DNA from: Rhizobium terricola
GTDB lineage: Bacteria > Pseudomonadota > Alphaproteobacteria > Rhizobiales > Rhizobiaceae
DNA: 64,000 bases
Assembly: GCF_012927355.1 (NCBI RefSeq)
Contig: NZ_JABBGK010000001.1
Location: 1,916,649-1,980,648 of the forward strand
Direction of reading: 5' to 3'
The notes beneath the pieces were generated by a model. It was not told the DNA's origin. It saw only the letters and a list, made by a program, of their open reading frames with translations, and ran no database searches. Positions within the stretch are counted from its first letter, which is position 1; each line of letters begins with the position of its first letter. This document shows, piece after piece, positions 17,254 through 26,002 of the stretch. The position numbers were made by a program, and so were the translations under genes.

Positions 17254-17671
17254 TCCGCTTCTGAGCCCGGACCTGCTCGCGGCGCTTCGCGCCATGGGCC
17301 ATGGCGACGAGATCGCCGTCGTCGACGGCAACTATCCGGCGCTGGAGCATGCGCGACGGCTGATCCGGCTCGACGGCCACGGGATCGTTGCGGTGATCGA
17401 CGCTATCCTCAGCGTCATGCCGATCGACGATTTCGTGCCGGAGGCTATCTTCCGCTCGACCGTCGGCGCGGATGCCGGGCGGCTCGACCCGATCCACCAG
17501 CAGATGATCGCCTGCTGCGCGCGCCATGAACCGGAGCGCAAGGTCGTGCCTCTGGTCGGTGAGGACTTCTACGGGCGGGTAAAGCGCGCCCATGCGGTCG
17601 TGCAGACCAGCGAACCGAAACTCTACGCCAACATGATCCTCCGCAAGGGCGTCATCTACCCCGTCGCCTGA
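17237..17671 (+). CDS. RbsD/FucU family sugar mutarotase
   Basis: A 144-residue protein with the family signatures MGHGDEIAVVDGNYP near the N-terminus and YANMILRKGVI at the C-terminus. RbsD/FucU proteins interconvert pyranose, furanose or anomeric forms of monosaccharides in the cytoplasm. It overlaps frcR by 17 bases, so it is translationally coupled to the fructose regulator. A role in presenting the right fructose form after FrcBCA import is a plausible inference. Confidence 0.82.
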   Translation: MLKGINPLLSPDLLAALRAMGHGDEIAVVDGNYPALEHARRLIRLDGHGIVAVIDAILSVMPIDDFVPEAIFRSTVGADAGRLDPIHQQMIACCARHEPERKVVPLVGEDFYGRVKRAHAVVQTSEPKLYANMILRKGVIYPVA

Positions 17672-17681
17672 GGGCCACGGT

Positions 17682-18608
17682 TCAGGCGGCGGCGACCGTG
17701 CCGGCCGGAACGAGAACCTTGAGTTCTCGCGGATGCAGGCGGATCTCCACGTCGCGCGGCATGCGCAACAGCTCTCCGTCCAACACGCAGAGCGCGCCGC
17801 TCCGGCGCTTGGGGAAATGCAGTCGCACAGTCTCGGCGGTTGAGGCGGTCACGGCCCCGTTGTCCTTCATCTTGCCGCGAACGATGTCGAAGGCGAGTTT
17901 TGCCACGCCGGCCGGCTCCAGCGGGTCGGCAAGATAGACCCCGAGCTTGCCGGTCGTCAGGTCGTCGGCGAAGAACAGCGGATTGTCACCGAAGGGATTG
18001 TTGGAAACCGAGATCGCCGAGACGACGCGATGCTCGTTTCGGCCGTCGTGGTCGATGTCGAAGATCACCTCGAACCGGGAGGGGCGCAGCATCACGCCGA
18101 GCGCGGCGCGCGTGCTGGCGCGCATCTTTCCGAGGCGCGAGCCATAGTTCATCGCATTGCGCATGCGGACCATGCGGGCATGCAGCCCCGCCGAGAACTG
18201 GTGCACAAAGGGCCGGCCGTTGGCCGTCGCGATGTCGACCGAACGGACCTCGCCTTCGGCCAGCGTCTGCAGCACTGCCCGGATATCGAGCGGCAGTTTC
18301 AGCGACCGGGCAAAGAGGTTCATCGTCCCGGCGGGCACGACGCCGAGCGGCAGGCCGGCCTTCCAGGCGATGCCGGCTGCGGCCGAAATCGTGCCGTCGC
18401 CGCCGCCTGCGATCAAAGCCTCGACGCCATCCTCTCGCGCAGTCCTCTCGAGCGTCTCGACGACGTCCTTCCCAGCGACGATCGCGAAGGCAACCTCGTG
18501 GCCGGCAGCACGGAAGATCTCCTCCGCCTGGGCACAATAGGCGTCCATTTCGGTCGTCCGGAATGTTCCGCCGTCCCGATTGAATACTGCCTTCAGCCTC
18601 ATCGCCAC
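17682..18608 (-). CDS. Diacylglycerol kinase / YegS-like lipid kinase
   Basis: The 308-residue protein has a DAGK catalytic domain with GGGDGTIS and PAGTMNLFARSL near residues 65-110, and the C-terminal beta-rich domain typical of YegS and sphingosine-kinase-like proteins. It should phosphorylate a lipid at the membrane interface with ATP; the natural substrate is unknown. It converges on the RbsD/FucU gene 10 bases away. The upstream region is shared with a divergent MFS exporter. Confidence 0.85.
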   Translation of the reverse strand: MAMRLKAVFNRDGGTFRTTEMDAYCAQAEEIFRAAGHEVAFAIVAGKDVVETLERTAREDGVEALIAGGGDGTISAAAGIAWKAGLPLGVVPAGTMNLFARSLKLPLDIRAVLQTLAEGEVRSVDIATANGRPFVHQFSAGLHARMVRMRNAMNYGSRLGKMRASTRAALGVMLRPSRFEVIFDIDHDGRNEHRVVSAISVSNNPFGDNPLFFADDLTTGKLGVYLADPLEPAGVAKLAFDIVRGKMKDNGAVTASTAETVRLHFPKRRSGALCVLDGELLRMPRDVEIRLHPRELKVLVPAGTVAAA

Positions 18609-18886
18609 CTCGTTCCGTCGATCGCCCGGTGGCGTCCAGGGCCGCCAGCGCTTTACAACGCATCGCTCGGCTCAAGGTTTCACCACGCCCTCTGAAATCG
18701 GCATATTGCGGGCAAAATTCAAGTTGCGGCGCAAATGCTCTTTACTGCGACGCACAAAGACATGATAACTGTCAAATCACGTCAACACCGGGACGCCTGC
18801 CGGCAACGCCGCTCCGCCTCCCTCACCGACAGTCTCCCGTATCCTCTTCTTGCGGTCGTGTCAGGCGACCGGCCACAGGTAGTGCC

Positions 18887-20122
18887 ATGACCGATTGCAG
18901 CGCCCTCCCCTCCGATCGCGGGACAGACTTCCTTCCGGCCAACGGCACGCAGTCGCTCACACCGCTGATGATGATCCTGATCGAGATCGCCCTTGCCGCC
19001 GGCGGCTTCGGCATCGGAACCGGCGAGTTCGTCATCATGGGGCTCCTGCCCGACGTCGCGACCACCTACGGGGTGAGCGTTCCCGAGGCGGGCCGCGTCA
19101 TCAGCGCCTATGCGCTCGGCGTGGTGATCGGCGCTCCGATCATCGCCGTGCTGGCCGCCAAGCTCTCACGCCGGACGCTTCTGCTGATGCTGATGGGGGT
19201 TTTCGCCATCGGCAACGTGACGAGCGCGCTTGCCCCGGATTTCTGGTCGTTCACCGCGCTGCGATTCGTCACCGGCCTGCCGCACGGCGCCTATTTCGGC
19301 GTGGCCGCGCTCGTTGCCGCCTCGATGGTTCCGCCCTATCGACGCGCCCGCGCCGTCGGGCGGGTGATGCTCGGCCTGACGATCGCGACGCTGATCGGCA
19401 CCCCCGTCGCCACCTTCATCGGCCAATTGATGAGCTGGCGAGCCGCCTTCCTGATGGTCGGGGCAATCGGCGTGCTCACCGTCGTGCTGATCGCGCTCTA
19501 CCTGCCGAAGGACAAGGTGGCGGAAGGTGCCAGCATCCGTCGCGAACTCGGCGCCTTCGGCCGGCTTCAGGTGTGGCTGACGCTCGGCGTCGCCGCGGTC
19601 GGTTTCGGCGGCATGTTCTCGATCTTCAGCTACATCGCCAAGACCACCACCGACACCGCCGGCCTGCCGGTCGGCATGGTGGCGATCGTGCTCGCGCTAT
19701 TCGGCATCGGGATGAATGTCGGCAACGTGGTCGGCAGCCGCATGGCCGACTATTCGCTGAAGGGCACGATCGGCGGCATGCTCGCCTTCAACGTGATCCT
19801 GATGACCGTCTTTTCGCTGACGGCCGCCGATCCGGTGATGCTGTGCATCTGCGTCTTCCTCACCGGCTGCGGCTTTGCCGCCTGCCCGGCCGTGCAGACG
19901 CGGCTGATGGACGTGGCAGCGGACGCTCAGACGCTCGCGGCTGCCTCCAACCACTCCGCCTTCAACATCGCCAATGCGCTCGGCGCCTGGCTCGGCGGAC
20001 TAGTGATCAGCTGGGGCTACGGCTACGGCTCGACGGGTTATGTCGGCGCGGCCCTTTCCGCCCTCGGCCTCGTGGTCTTCCTCGTTTCGGTGCTCGCGGA
20101 GAAGCGCAGCTCAAGCCGCTGA
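18887..20122 (+). CDS. MFS transporter (AraJ/YdhP drug or sugar efflux type)
   Basis: The 411-residue protein has about twelve hydrophobic helices. Family motifs are FGIGTGEFVIMGLLPDVA in helix 1, RFVTGLPHGAYFG in helix 4 and the A-type loop with LAAKLSRR. It resembles arabinose/purine/drug exporters of the DHA1 family. The frame is open from 18629, but the ATG at 18887 fits the length. Its last 12 bases overlap the convergent hxlR-type gene. Confidence 0.8.
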   Translation: MTDCSALPSDRGTDFLPANGTQSLTPLMMILIEIALAAGGFGIGTGEFVIMGLLPDVATTYGVSVPEAGRVISAYALGVVIGAPIIAVLAAKLSRRTLLLMLMGVFAIGNVTSALAPDFWSFTALRFVTGLPHGAYFGVAALVAASMVPPYRRARAVGRVMLGLTIATLIGTPVATFIGQLMSWRAAFLMVGAIGVLTVVLIALYLPKDKVAEGASIRRELGAFGRLQVWLTLGVAAVGFGGMFSIFSYIAKTTTDTAGLPVGMVAIVLALFGIGMNVGNVVGSRMADYSLKGTIGGMLAFNVILMTVFSLTAADPVMLCICVFLTGCGFAACPAVQTRLMDVAADAQTLAAASNHSAFNIANALGAWLGGLVISWGYGYGSTGYVGAALSALGLVVFLVSVLAEKRSSSR

Positions 20123-20527
20123 GCGCACCGTTGCCTCGCCTTCGGCTGAGCCTTCATCCGCCGGCATCGAGATGGTGCGCGTGCCGTTCTTGCAGACGAC
20201 ATGCGTCTTGCCCCAGGCATCGAGCGCCCTGATGACCGGTTCGAGGCTGAGCCCAAGCGGTGTCAGCGCATAGTCGACGCGCGGCGGCACCACCGGAAAG
20301 ACCGTCCGCGACACGATCCCCGCCTCTTCAAGCTCGCGCAGCTGTTTGGTCAGCATGCGCTGGGTCACCGCCGACAGCCGGCGGCGCAGCTCGTTGAAGC
20401 GCAGCGTCTTGTCGGTCAGCAGATGATAGAGAATTACGCCCTTCCACTTGCCGTCGAGCAGGCTCAGGGTCGACTCGACCGGGCAGCCGGGAAAATTGTT
20501 GGTGAGCTTGGCACGCGGTCGGGACAT
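20111..20527 (-). CDS. HxlR-family transcriptional regulator
   Basis: A 138-residue single-domain winged helix of the HxlR/MarR-like group: GCPVESTLSLLDGKWK with the conserved Cys, LRFNELRRRLSAVTQRMLTKQLREL and the winged VPPRVDYALTPLG. HxlR proteins often sense quinones or electrophiles through the N-terminal Cys (here Cys15). It is divergent from a quinone-oxidoreductase-like gene, the classical target arrangement. The ATG at 20527 is chosen because AAGGAT precedes it; a GTG/ATG-like start further upstream (20557) overlaps the operator region. Confidence 0.85.
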   Translation of the reverse strand: MSRPRAKLTNNFPGCPVESTLSLLDGKWKGVILYHLLTDKTLRFNELRRRLSAVTQRMLTKQLRELEEAGIVSRTVFPVVPPRVDYALTPLGLSLEPVIRALDAWGKTHVVCKNGTRTISMPADEGSAEGEATVRSAA

Positions 20528-20532
20528 TAACG

Positions 20533-20548
20533 GTATCCTTTTTGATAC
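20533..20548. promoter_or_regulatory. GTATC-N6-GATAC inverted repeat in the HxlR/oxidoreductase divergent promoter
   Basis: GTATC (20533-20537) and GATAC (20544-20548) flank six bases just upstream of the hxlR-type start. HxlR family members such as YodB bind similar TACT-N7-AGTA dyads. A further palindrome ATACGTAT lies nearer the oxidoreductase start. Confidence 0.4.
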
Positions 20549-20651
20549 TACATACACTTTCCGTCACTATAGACACAAAATGTGCATTCTTGCGTAATCC
20601 GTTTATACGTATCAATTGAAGGGCGTGCAAACCATTCCAAGGAGACATGCC

Positions 20652-21668
20652 ATGCGCGCCGTCGGCTATCTGGCCCCCCAACCCATCACCGCAGAGACCT
20701 CCCTGATCGACATCGAGCTTCCCGTGCCGGAAGCCAAGGGCCATGACCTCTTGGTGGAAGTGAAGGCCGTATCGGTCAATCCGGTCGACACCAAGGTGCG
20801 CAGCGCCGCCCAGCCGGAGCCCGGCCAGCACCGCATCCTCGGCTATGACGCCAGCGGCGTCGTCAAGGCGGTCGGCGAGAACGTCACGCTGTTCAAGCCG
20901 GGCGACGAGGTCTTCTATGCCGGCGTCATCAACCGGCCGGGCACCAACAGCGAGTTCCACCTGGTCGACGAGCGGATCGTTGCCCTGAAGCCGAAAAGCC
21001 TGAGCTTCGCCGAGGCAGCCGCCATTCCGCTGACCTCGATCACCGCCTATGAAATGCTCTTCCACCGGCTCAAGGTCGAGGACAAGGTCGAAGGCGTGAA
21101 CCATGCCCTGCTGGTCACCGGCGGCGCGGGCGGCGTCGGCTCGATGACCATCCAGCTCGCCCGCCAACTCACCGCCCTGACGATCATCACCACGACCTCC
21201 CGGCCCGAGACCAGCCAATGGGTCAAGGATCTCGGCGCCCACCACGTGCTCGATCACAGCAATGCGCTGGCTCCGCAGTTTTCCGCCCTCGGCATCGGCG
21301 CCCCCGCTTTCGTCTTCTCGATCACCCGCAGCGACCTGCATGTCGGCGACCTCCAGGCGATCGTCGCGCCGCAGGGTCGCTTCGGCATAATCGACGATAT
21401 CAAGGGCGGCTTCGACGTCATGCCCTTCAAGGGCAAGTCGGTGTCGATCCACTGGGAATCGATGTTCACCCGCGCGGTCTTCCAGACCGCCGACATGATC
21501 GCCCAGCACAAGCTCCTGAGCCACGTCGCCGAACTGGTCGACGCCGGACGGATCCGCACGACGCTCACCGAAACGCTCGGCACGATCAACGCCGCCAACC
21601 TGAAGAAGGCCCATGCGCTGATCGAATCCGGCCGGACCAAGGGTAAGCTCGTTCTTGAAGGCTTCTGA
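20652..21668 (+). CDS. Zinc-type alcohol dehydrogenase family quinone oxidoreductase
   Basis: The 338-residue protein belongs to the medium-chain dehydrogenase superfamily, zeta-crystallin/quinone reductase branch. It has ILGYDASGVV in the N-terminal catalytic domain and GGAGGVGS in the Rossmann NADPH-binding domain near residue 157, with no zinc-binding Cys set. It probably reduces quinones or reactive enones in the cytoplasm. The ATG at 20652 follows AAGGAG by about 10 bases. The divergent HxlR gene is its likely regulator. Confidence 0.85.
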   Translation: MRAVGYLAPQPITAETSLIDIELPVPEAKGHDLLVEVKAVSVNPVDTKVRSAAQPEPGQHRILGYDASGVVKAVGENVTLFKPGDEVFYAGVINRPGTNSEFHLVDERIVALKPKSLSFAEAAAIPLTSITAYEMLFHRLKVEDKVEGVNHALLVTGGAGGVGSMTIQLARQLTALTIITTTSRPETSQWVKDLGAHHVLDHSNALAPQFSALGIGAPAFVFSITRSDLHVGDLQAIVAPQGRFGIIDDIKGGFDVMPFKGKSVSIHWESMFTRAVFQTADMIAQHKLLSHVAELVDAGRIRTTLTETLGTINAANLKKAHALIESGRTKGKLVLEGF

Positions 21669-21677
21669 GGAACGGAA

Positions 21678-21701
21678 CGAGGCAGCGCACGCGCTGCCTC
21701 G
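21678..21701 (+). terminator. Hairpin after the quinone oxidoreductase gene
   Basis: CGAGGCAGCGC (21678-21688) pairs with GCGCTGCCTCG (21691-21701) across a 2-base centre, giving a long perfect stem 10 bases after the stop. There is no T-run. Confidence 0.45.
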
Positions 21702-21732
21702 CGTCCGGAAAGGCGCGACATACGCGCCATCG

Positions 21733-21750
21733 TCGTACCTTTGGGTACGA
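21733..21750. promoter_or_regulatory. Palindrome upstream of the toxin-antitoxin genes
   Basis: TCGTACC-TTTG-GGTACGA is an almost fully symmetric 18-base site about 90 bases before the antitoxin start. Antitoxins of this class autoregulate by binding promoter dyads, so this is a candidate operator. Confidence 0.35.
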
Positions 21751-21839
21751 GATGACTGAAGCAAGGCGGAGACAATGTCAAATATTGCGCCTTTTTTGTT
21801 ACACAGTTAGAATGGAGTTCTGACACTGGAGAGCCTGAA

Positions 21840-22085
21840 ATGAATGTCTCGTTGGGCGAGCGCTGGGAAAAATTCGTAGAGCGGACGGTACAGTCCGGAC
21901 GGTATGGCTCGGCCAGCGAGGTGGTGCGCGAAGGTCTGAGGCTGGTCGAGGAACGAGAGGTCAAGCTGACGGCGCTGCGCGACACTCTCGACAGATCGAT
22001 CGCCGCCGGAGGCGACGTCGGCGACGAAGAACTCGACTCGCTGCTCGACAGACGAGCCGAGGAACTTGAGGCAAAGGGCGCTTGA
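21840..22085 (+). CDS. ParD-type antitoxin (type II toxin-antitoxin)
   Basis: The 81-residue protein has an N-terminal ribbon-helix-helix start (MNVSLGERWEKFVERTV, then SGRYGSASEVVREGLRLVEERE) and an acidic C-terminal tail, as in ParD/CopG-like antitoxins that neutralise a ParE toxin and repress their own operon. Ribosome site GGAGAG precedes it. The toxin frame begins immediately after its stop. Confidence 0.88.
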   Translation: MNVSLGERWEKFVERTVQSGRYGSASEVVREGLRLVEEREVKLTALRDTLDRSIAAGGDVGDEELDSLLDRRAEELEAKGA

Positions 22086-22086
22086 C

Positions 22087-22395
22087 TTGGCGCGGCTTCG
22101 CTATCTCGAAAGCGCCAAAGCCGATCTTCTGGAAATCCTCACCTATGTGCATCAGGTGAGTGGAGACATTTCTACCGCGAGACAGTTCGTCGACAAGCTG
22201 CGCGCCCATTGCCGACATCTCGCAGGGCTACCGGGGCAGATGGGGCGACCGCGACCGGAATTGCGACCGGATATTCGCAGTGCCGCTTTCGGATCCTATG
22301 TCATCTTCTTTCGTTATGTCGGCGACAACTTCCAGATCGTCAACATACTGGAGGGCCATCGCGACATCGAACAGCATTTTGGCGACCACGAATAG
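22087..22395 (+). CDS. ParE/RelE-family toxin (type II toxin-antitoxin)
   Basis: A 102-residue protein with the RelE/ParE fold signature: LRYLESAKADLLEILTYV at the N-terminus, PGQMGRPRPELRPDIRSAAFGSYVIFFRYV in the centre and VNILEGHRDIEQHF at the end. ParE toxins typically poison DNA gyrase. The start is a TTG at 22087, one base after the antitoxin stop; a further TTG at 22066 would overlap the antitoxin. The pair overlaps or abuts as is usual for stoichiometric control. Confidence 0.88.
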   Translation: MARLRYLESAKADLLEILTYVHQVSGDISTARQFVDKLRAHCRHLAGLPGQMGRPRPELRPDIRSAAFGSYVIFFRYVGDNFQIVNILEGHRDIEQHFGDHE

Positions 22396-22397
22396 GT

Positions 22398-22874
22398 TCA
22401 CCCCCTCGCCCGCGGCAACTTGAGCCGTCCACCGGTCTTCACGCTGCGGATGGCGAAATTGGACTGGATGTCGGTGACATGCGGGAGGACCAGAAGATGG
22501 TCGGTGAGCAGCGCCTCGTAGGCCGCGAGATTTTCCACCACCACTTCGGCCATGAAGTCGGAGTGGCCGGAGATCATGTAGCAGGCGACGACTTCCGGAA
22601 GGTCCCGCAAAGCCTGCTGGAAGGCGTGGGCGTGCTCGCGCGTGTGATGGGCCACCTTGAACGCGATGAAGACCGTCAGTTCCAGACCGACCGTGCGCCG
22701 GTCGATGTCGGCCCGGTAGCCACGGATGTAGCCCGCCTCCTCCAACATGCGGATGCGCCGCAGACAGGGCGACGGCGAGAGGTTCACCCGCTCGGCGATC
22801 TCGACATTGGTCGCGCGGGCATTGTCCTGCAGGGCTTCGAGGATGGCGATATCGAACTTGTCCAAACTTGGCAT
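22398..22874 (-). CDS. Lrp/AsnC-family transcriptional regulator
   Basis: The 158-residue protein has the Lrp helix-turn-helix (TNVEIAERVNLSPSPCLRRIRMLEEAGYIRGYRA, residues about 25-60) and the C-terminal RAM ligand-binding domain (VVACYMISGHSDFMAEVV). Such regulators respond to amino acids and commonly control adjacent exporters. The next gene, divergent, is an EamA exporter. An ATG at 22895 is possible but lies inside an inverted repeat, so 22874 is preferred. Its stop lies only 3 bases from the toxin stop, tail to tail. Confidence 0.85.
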   Translation of the reverse strand: MPSLDKFDIAILEALQDNARATNVEIAERVNLSPSPCLRRIRMLEEAGYIRGYRADIDRRTVGLELTVFIAFKVAHHTREHAHAFQQALRDLPEVVACYMISGHSDFMAEVVVENLAAYEALLTDHLLVLPHVTDIQSNFAIRSVKTGGRLKLPRARG

Positions 22875-22886
22875 GATCACTATATC

Positions 22887-22944
22887 TTGGAGCATTTAGC
22901 GCATGTTTCTGCCAATAGAGTATGCTCCAACGGCATAATTGGCA
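22887..22944. promoter_or_regulatory. Two interleaved perfect inverted repeats between the Lrp and EamA genes
   Basis: TTGGAGCAT (22887-22895) pairs with ATGCTCCAA (22922-22930), and TGCCAAT (22910-22916) pairs with ATTGGCA (22938-22944). Both dyads lie in the divergent promoter and overlap each other. Multiple phased sites fit Lrp-type octamer binding; the assignment is inferred. Confidence 0.5.
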
Positions 22945-23004
22945 AGGACACGCCACGGCCTCACGCGCTACATTGACGCCCTGTATTCAAGCGGGAGCCG
23001 CGCC

Positions 23005-23919
23005 ATGCCCATCACCACCACCCATACTGAAAAGCCGCCCCTCTCCGCCGGCATGGGCGCAATCTCGGCGCTTTCGGTCGTTCTGATCTGGGCTGCATGG
23101 CTCATCTCCACCCGGCACAGCGTCGGGACGTCCCTCTCGGCGCTCGATCTGAGCCTGTTGCGCTACGGCATTCCCGCCATCCTGCTTTCACCCTACTGGC
23201 TGCGGGTCGGGCTCTGGCCGAAGGACACGCCGAAATGGGCACTGGTGTTGATGGTGCTCGGGTCCGGGGCGCCGTTCTTCCAGCTTGTCGGCTTCGGCAT
23301 GAAAGCAACGCCGGCCTCCGCCGCAGGCGTGCTGCTCCCCGGTGTCATGCCGCTTGCCGTGGCGCTGATCGGCATCGTCATCCTGGGCGAACGCCCCGAC
23401 CGGATGCGCCGTTTCGGCATGGTCGCGATCGCCGCGGGCGCCGCACTTCTGCTGATCGACAATCTGTCGTCGGGGCAATTGAGCTGGGTGAGCTACACGA
23501 TCCTGCCCGCCGGCGCGACGCTCTGGGCGATCTACACCCATGCCTTCCGCAAGTCCGGTCTTACCGCCTTCGAAGGGGGCGGCCTGATCTGCGCCTGGTC
23601 GACATTGATCAACCTCGCGCTCATCCCGTTTCTCGGCACGCATCTGGCGAGCGCGCCAGTCTCCGAGATCGGCCTGCAGGTCATCACACAGGGGCTTCTG
23701 TCGGGCCTGCTCGCCACCGTGCTCTACGGCTCCGCCGTGCGCATCCTCGGCGGCACGCAGGCCGCGGCCTATACAGCCGTCACGCCGGTTGCGGCGGCGA
23801 TCGGCGGTGCCGTCCTGCTCGGCGAACCGCTCGGCGCGCTGGCGATCATCGCCACGCTGGTCACGGGCGCGGGCGTTCTCCTGTCGACGGGATTGCTGTC
23901 GGGGCGTGCGGCCCGCTGA
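23005..23919 (+). CDS. EamA-family (DMT) transporter
   Basis: The 304-residue polytopic protein has two EamA repeats of about five helices each (residues about 15-145 and 160-295), with the typical ILGERPDRMRR and AVLLGEPLGALAI helix ends. Family members export amino acids or other small metabolites across the inner membrane. GGGAG precedes the ATG at 23005; the in-frame extension upstream lacks a good site. The adjacent divergent Lrp gene suggests amino acid export. Confidence 0.82.
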   Translation: MPITTTHTEKPPLSAGMGAISALSVVLIWAAWLISTRHSVGTSLSALDLSLLRYGIPAILLSPYWLRVGLWPKDTPKWALVLMVLGSGAPFFQLVGFGMKATPASAAGVLLPGVMPLAVALIGIVILGERPDRMRRFGMVAIAAGAALLLIDNLSSGQLSWVSYTILPAGATLWAIYTHAFRKSGLTAFEGGGLICAWSTLINLALIPFLGTHLASAPVSEIGLQVITQGLLSGLLATVLYGSAVRILGGTQAAAYTAVTPVAAAIGGAVLLGEPLGALAIIATLVTGAGVLLSTGLLSGRAAR

Positions 23920-23935
23920 CCATGCGCGTCCGGAC

Positions 23936-23957
23936 GCTGCAGGCTCAGGCCTGCAGC
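23936..23957. terminator. Convergent hairpin between the EamA and L,D-transpeptidase genes
   Basis: GCTGCAGGC (23936-23944) pairs with GCCTGCAGC (23949-23957) around TCAG. It lies at the tail-to-tail junction and overlaps the last codons of the transpeptidase. No strong T-run on either strand. Confidence 0.4.
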
Positions 23958-24559
23958 ACGACCACGCGATTGCCGACCTTGACGCGTTCGTAGAGGTCGA
24001 TGACGTCGTGGTTCATCATGCGCACGCAACCCGAAGACATGGCCTGGCCGATCGACCAGGGCTGGTTGGTGCCGTGGATGCGGAACATGGTGTCGTTGCC
24101 GCTGCGGTAGAGATACATGGCGCGGGCACCGAGCGGATTGTTGATGCCGCCGGGGACGCCACCGGCATATTTCATGTTCTTTTCCGGGTTGGTGCGCAGC
24201 ATGTTGGGCGACGGCGTCCAGCTCGGCCATTCCGCCTTGCGGCCCACATAGGCAACGCCGGCCAGCGCATAGCCGTTGCGGCCGACGCCGACGCCGTAGC
24301 GCATCGCGCGGCCATCGCCGAGCACATAGTAGAGGCGCCGGGCGGGCGTATCGACGACCACGGTTCCTGCCGGCTCGCTGGTTTCGTAGGCGACTTCCTG
24401 CCGGCGCAGTTCCGGCTTGATCTTGTCGAGCGGCACCTTCTTCAGCGGATGCGGCTCCTCCGGCCGGTCACCATACATGGCCTGCTGGCTCGGCATCGAC
24501 TGGCAACCAGCAAGCATCAACGGCAGGCCGATCAACAGGCCGCGGCGGGAAATGGTCAT
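23945..24559 (-). CDS. L,D-transpeptidase (YkuD domain) lipoprotein
   Basis: The 204-residue protein has a signal peptide with a lipobox (LMLAGC, Cys at residue 19), so it is probably membrane-anchored in the envelope. The YkuD domain has VVVDTPARRLYYV at its start and the catalytic HGTNQPWSIG plus SSGCVRM with the nucleophilic Cys. It would crosslink peptidoglycan 3-3 or attach proteins to it. It is a single-gene unit convergent with the EamA gene. Confidence 0.9.
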   Translation of the reverse strand: MTISRRGLLIGLPLMLAGCQSMPSQQAMYGDRPEEPHPLKKVPLDKIKPELRRQEVAYETSEPAGTVVVDTPARRLYYVLGDGRAMRYGVGVGRNGYALAGVAYVGRKAEWPSWTPSPNMLRTNPEKNMKYAGGVPGGINNPLGARAMYLYRSGNDTMFRIHGTNQPWSIGQAMSSGCVRMMNHDVIDLYERVKVGNRVVVLQA

Positions 24560-24669
24560 TCAGGTGCCCCCAAAGCAATGTGCGAATATCGGGGCGCAGG
24601 TTAGGGAGTTTATGGTTAATGCTCGGTTAAACCGGCCGGAAGGCGGTTAACCATGACGGCGGGGATGGG

Positions 24670-25797
24670 TCATGCCGCCGGGGCCTGCGCGGTCCTTGGA
24701 AAGACCAGCCCCTCGATCACCAGCAGCAGGACAAGCACGCCGAGGGTCAGACCGATCAGCCCCGCGCCGTGCAGCGGCAGATGGGCAAAGGCAAGGCCGG
24801 CAAGAAGCACCCCGACCACCAGGCGCACCGCGACCGGTCCGATCGCGCTGATCCGGCGGAAGGCGGCATCGGCAAGCAGGTAGCCGCCGGCGCCGATGAG
24901 GAGCAGGAACTCCGCGCCGTGGCCCGCCTCGCCTTCACCGCCGTAGGCGACGGCCGCCTTCAAACCCGCTGCGACGAGGATCAGGCCTGCGACCATGGCG
25001 AGATGGCCCATCGTATAGCCGAACAGGGCGATGCGTGTGCGACGGCGATTGTCCGCCTGCTGCATCCGATGCTCGGCGCGCTGGTCGTCGGCGTCGAAAT
25101 AGCTCCACCACAAGGCGGCGATCAGCGCGACGGCGAGAACAAGGCGCAGGATGGTCGCCACGTCCAGCGCGCGATCGGCGAGCCCGTTGCCGATCGCGAT
25201 GATCGTCTCGCCGAGCACGATGATGAGCAGCAGGCCGTGGCGTTCGACGAAGTGGACCGGATCGAGGGCGAACCCCTCGCCGGTGTTCATCACCGCGACA
25301 AGCGCATAGAGGGCCGCCGGCGCGAGCAGGAGAACCCAGCGCCATTCCGCCTCGATCAGGCCGGCCGCGATGACCAGCAGGGCGGCGGCCATGTTGAAAG
25401 GAACGATACGCAGCATGGCGATGGCGGCTGGCCTGCCGCCGCGCGCGACAAAGGCCGCGAAATGGAGGATCACGATGAAGAGATAGGCAAAGCCGAAGAC
25501 CAGCGGGTCACCGCCCTCTCCCACGGGCGCCGACAGGGCGAGCACCATGAAGCCGGCCATGGCTGCCACCAGCACGGCGCGCATCGCCTTCGGCGTGTGG
25601 GCGTGGTTGGTGAGCCAGATGAAGCCGCCATACATCCACCAGACGAGCATCAGAACGGCGAGCGCGTGGAGGTATTCGAGCGTAGCGTGGACATGTTCCA
25701 CAAGATGGGTCAGCCGGGTGATGACGAACACGAAGACGAGGTCGAAGAAGAGTTCGATGGTCTGCGCGCGGAATTCCTGCTTCGGGGCGTCGTGCAT
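24670..25797 (-). CDS. Low-temperature requirement protein A (LtrA) family membrane protein
   Basis: A 375-residue protein with many hydrophobic helices and the family hallmarks ELFFDLVFVFVITRLTHLVEH near the N-terminus, WWMYGGFIWLTNH and ERHGLLLIIVLGETIIAIG, fitting LtrA. The exact function is unknown beyond a link to growth at low temperature in Listeria. The ATG at 25797 gives the family-like start; the extension to 25851 is less likely. It is divergent from a DoxX gene. Confidence 0.82.
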   Translation of the reverse strand: MHDAPKQEFRAQTIELFFDLVFVFVITRLTHLVEHVHATLEYLHALAVLMLVWWMYGGFIWLTNHAHTPKAMRAVLVAAMAGFMVLALSAPVGEGGDPLVFGFAYLFIVILHFAAFVARGGRPAAIAMLRIVPFNMAAALLVIAAGLIEAEWRWVLLLAPAALYALVAVMNTGEGFALDPVHFVERHGLLLIIVLGETIIAIGNGLADRALDVATILRLVLAVALIAALWWSYFDADDQRAEHRMQQADNRRRTRIALFGYTMGHLAMVAGLILVAAGLKAAVAYGGEGEAGHGAEFLLLIGAGGYLLADAAFRRISAIGPVAVRLVVGVLLAGLAFAHLPLHGAGLIGLTLGVLVLLLVIEGLVFPRTAQAPAA

Positions 25798-26002
25798 GCC
25801 TGATCCTTGGCCGTGGCTCTTCTGGTTGCAGCGCAAGAGAGCAGGATTCAACGTCCATTGTCCACCACTTCGGCGGCTCGGCGAAAATGTCTGGTGAAAA
25901 CCCCTTCAACCATGACGAGCGGACTGCAAAATGCAAGATTTGACCATTGCCAATAGTGCCGGAATGCCGACACTCCGTCCCATTTAACGAGAGGACATTT
26001 TC

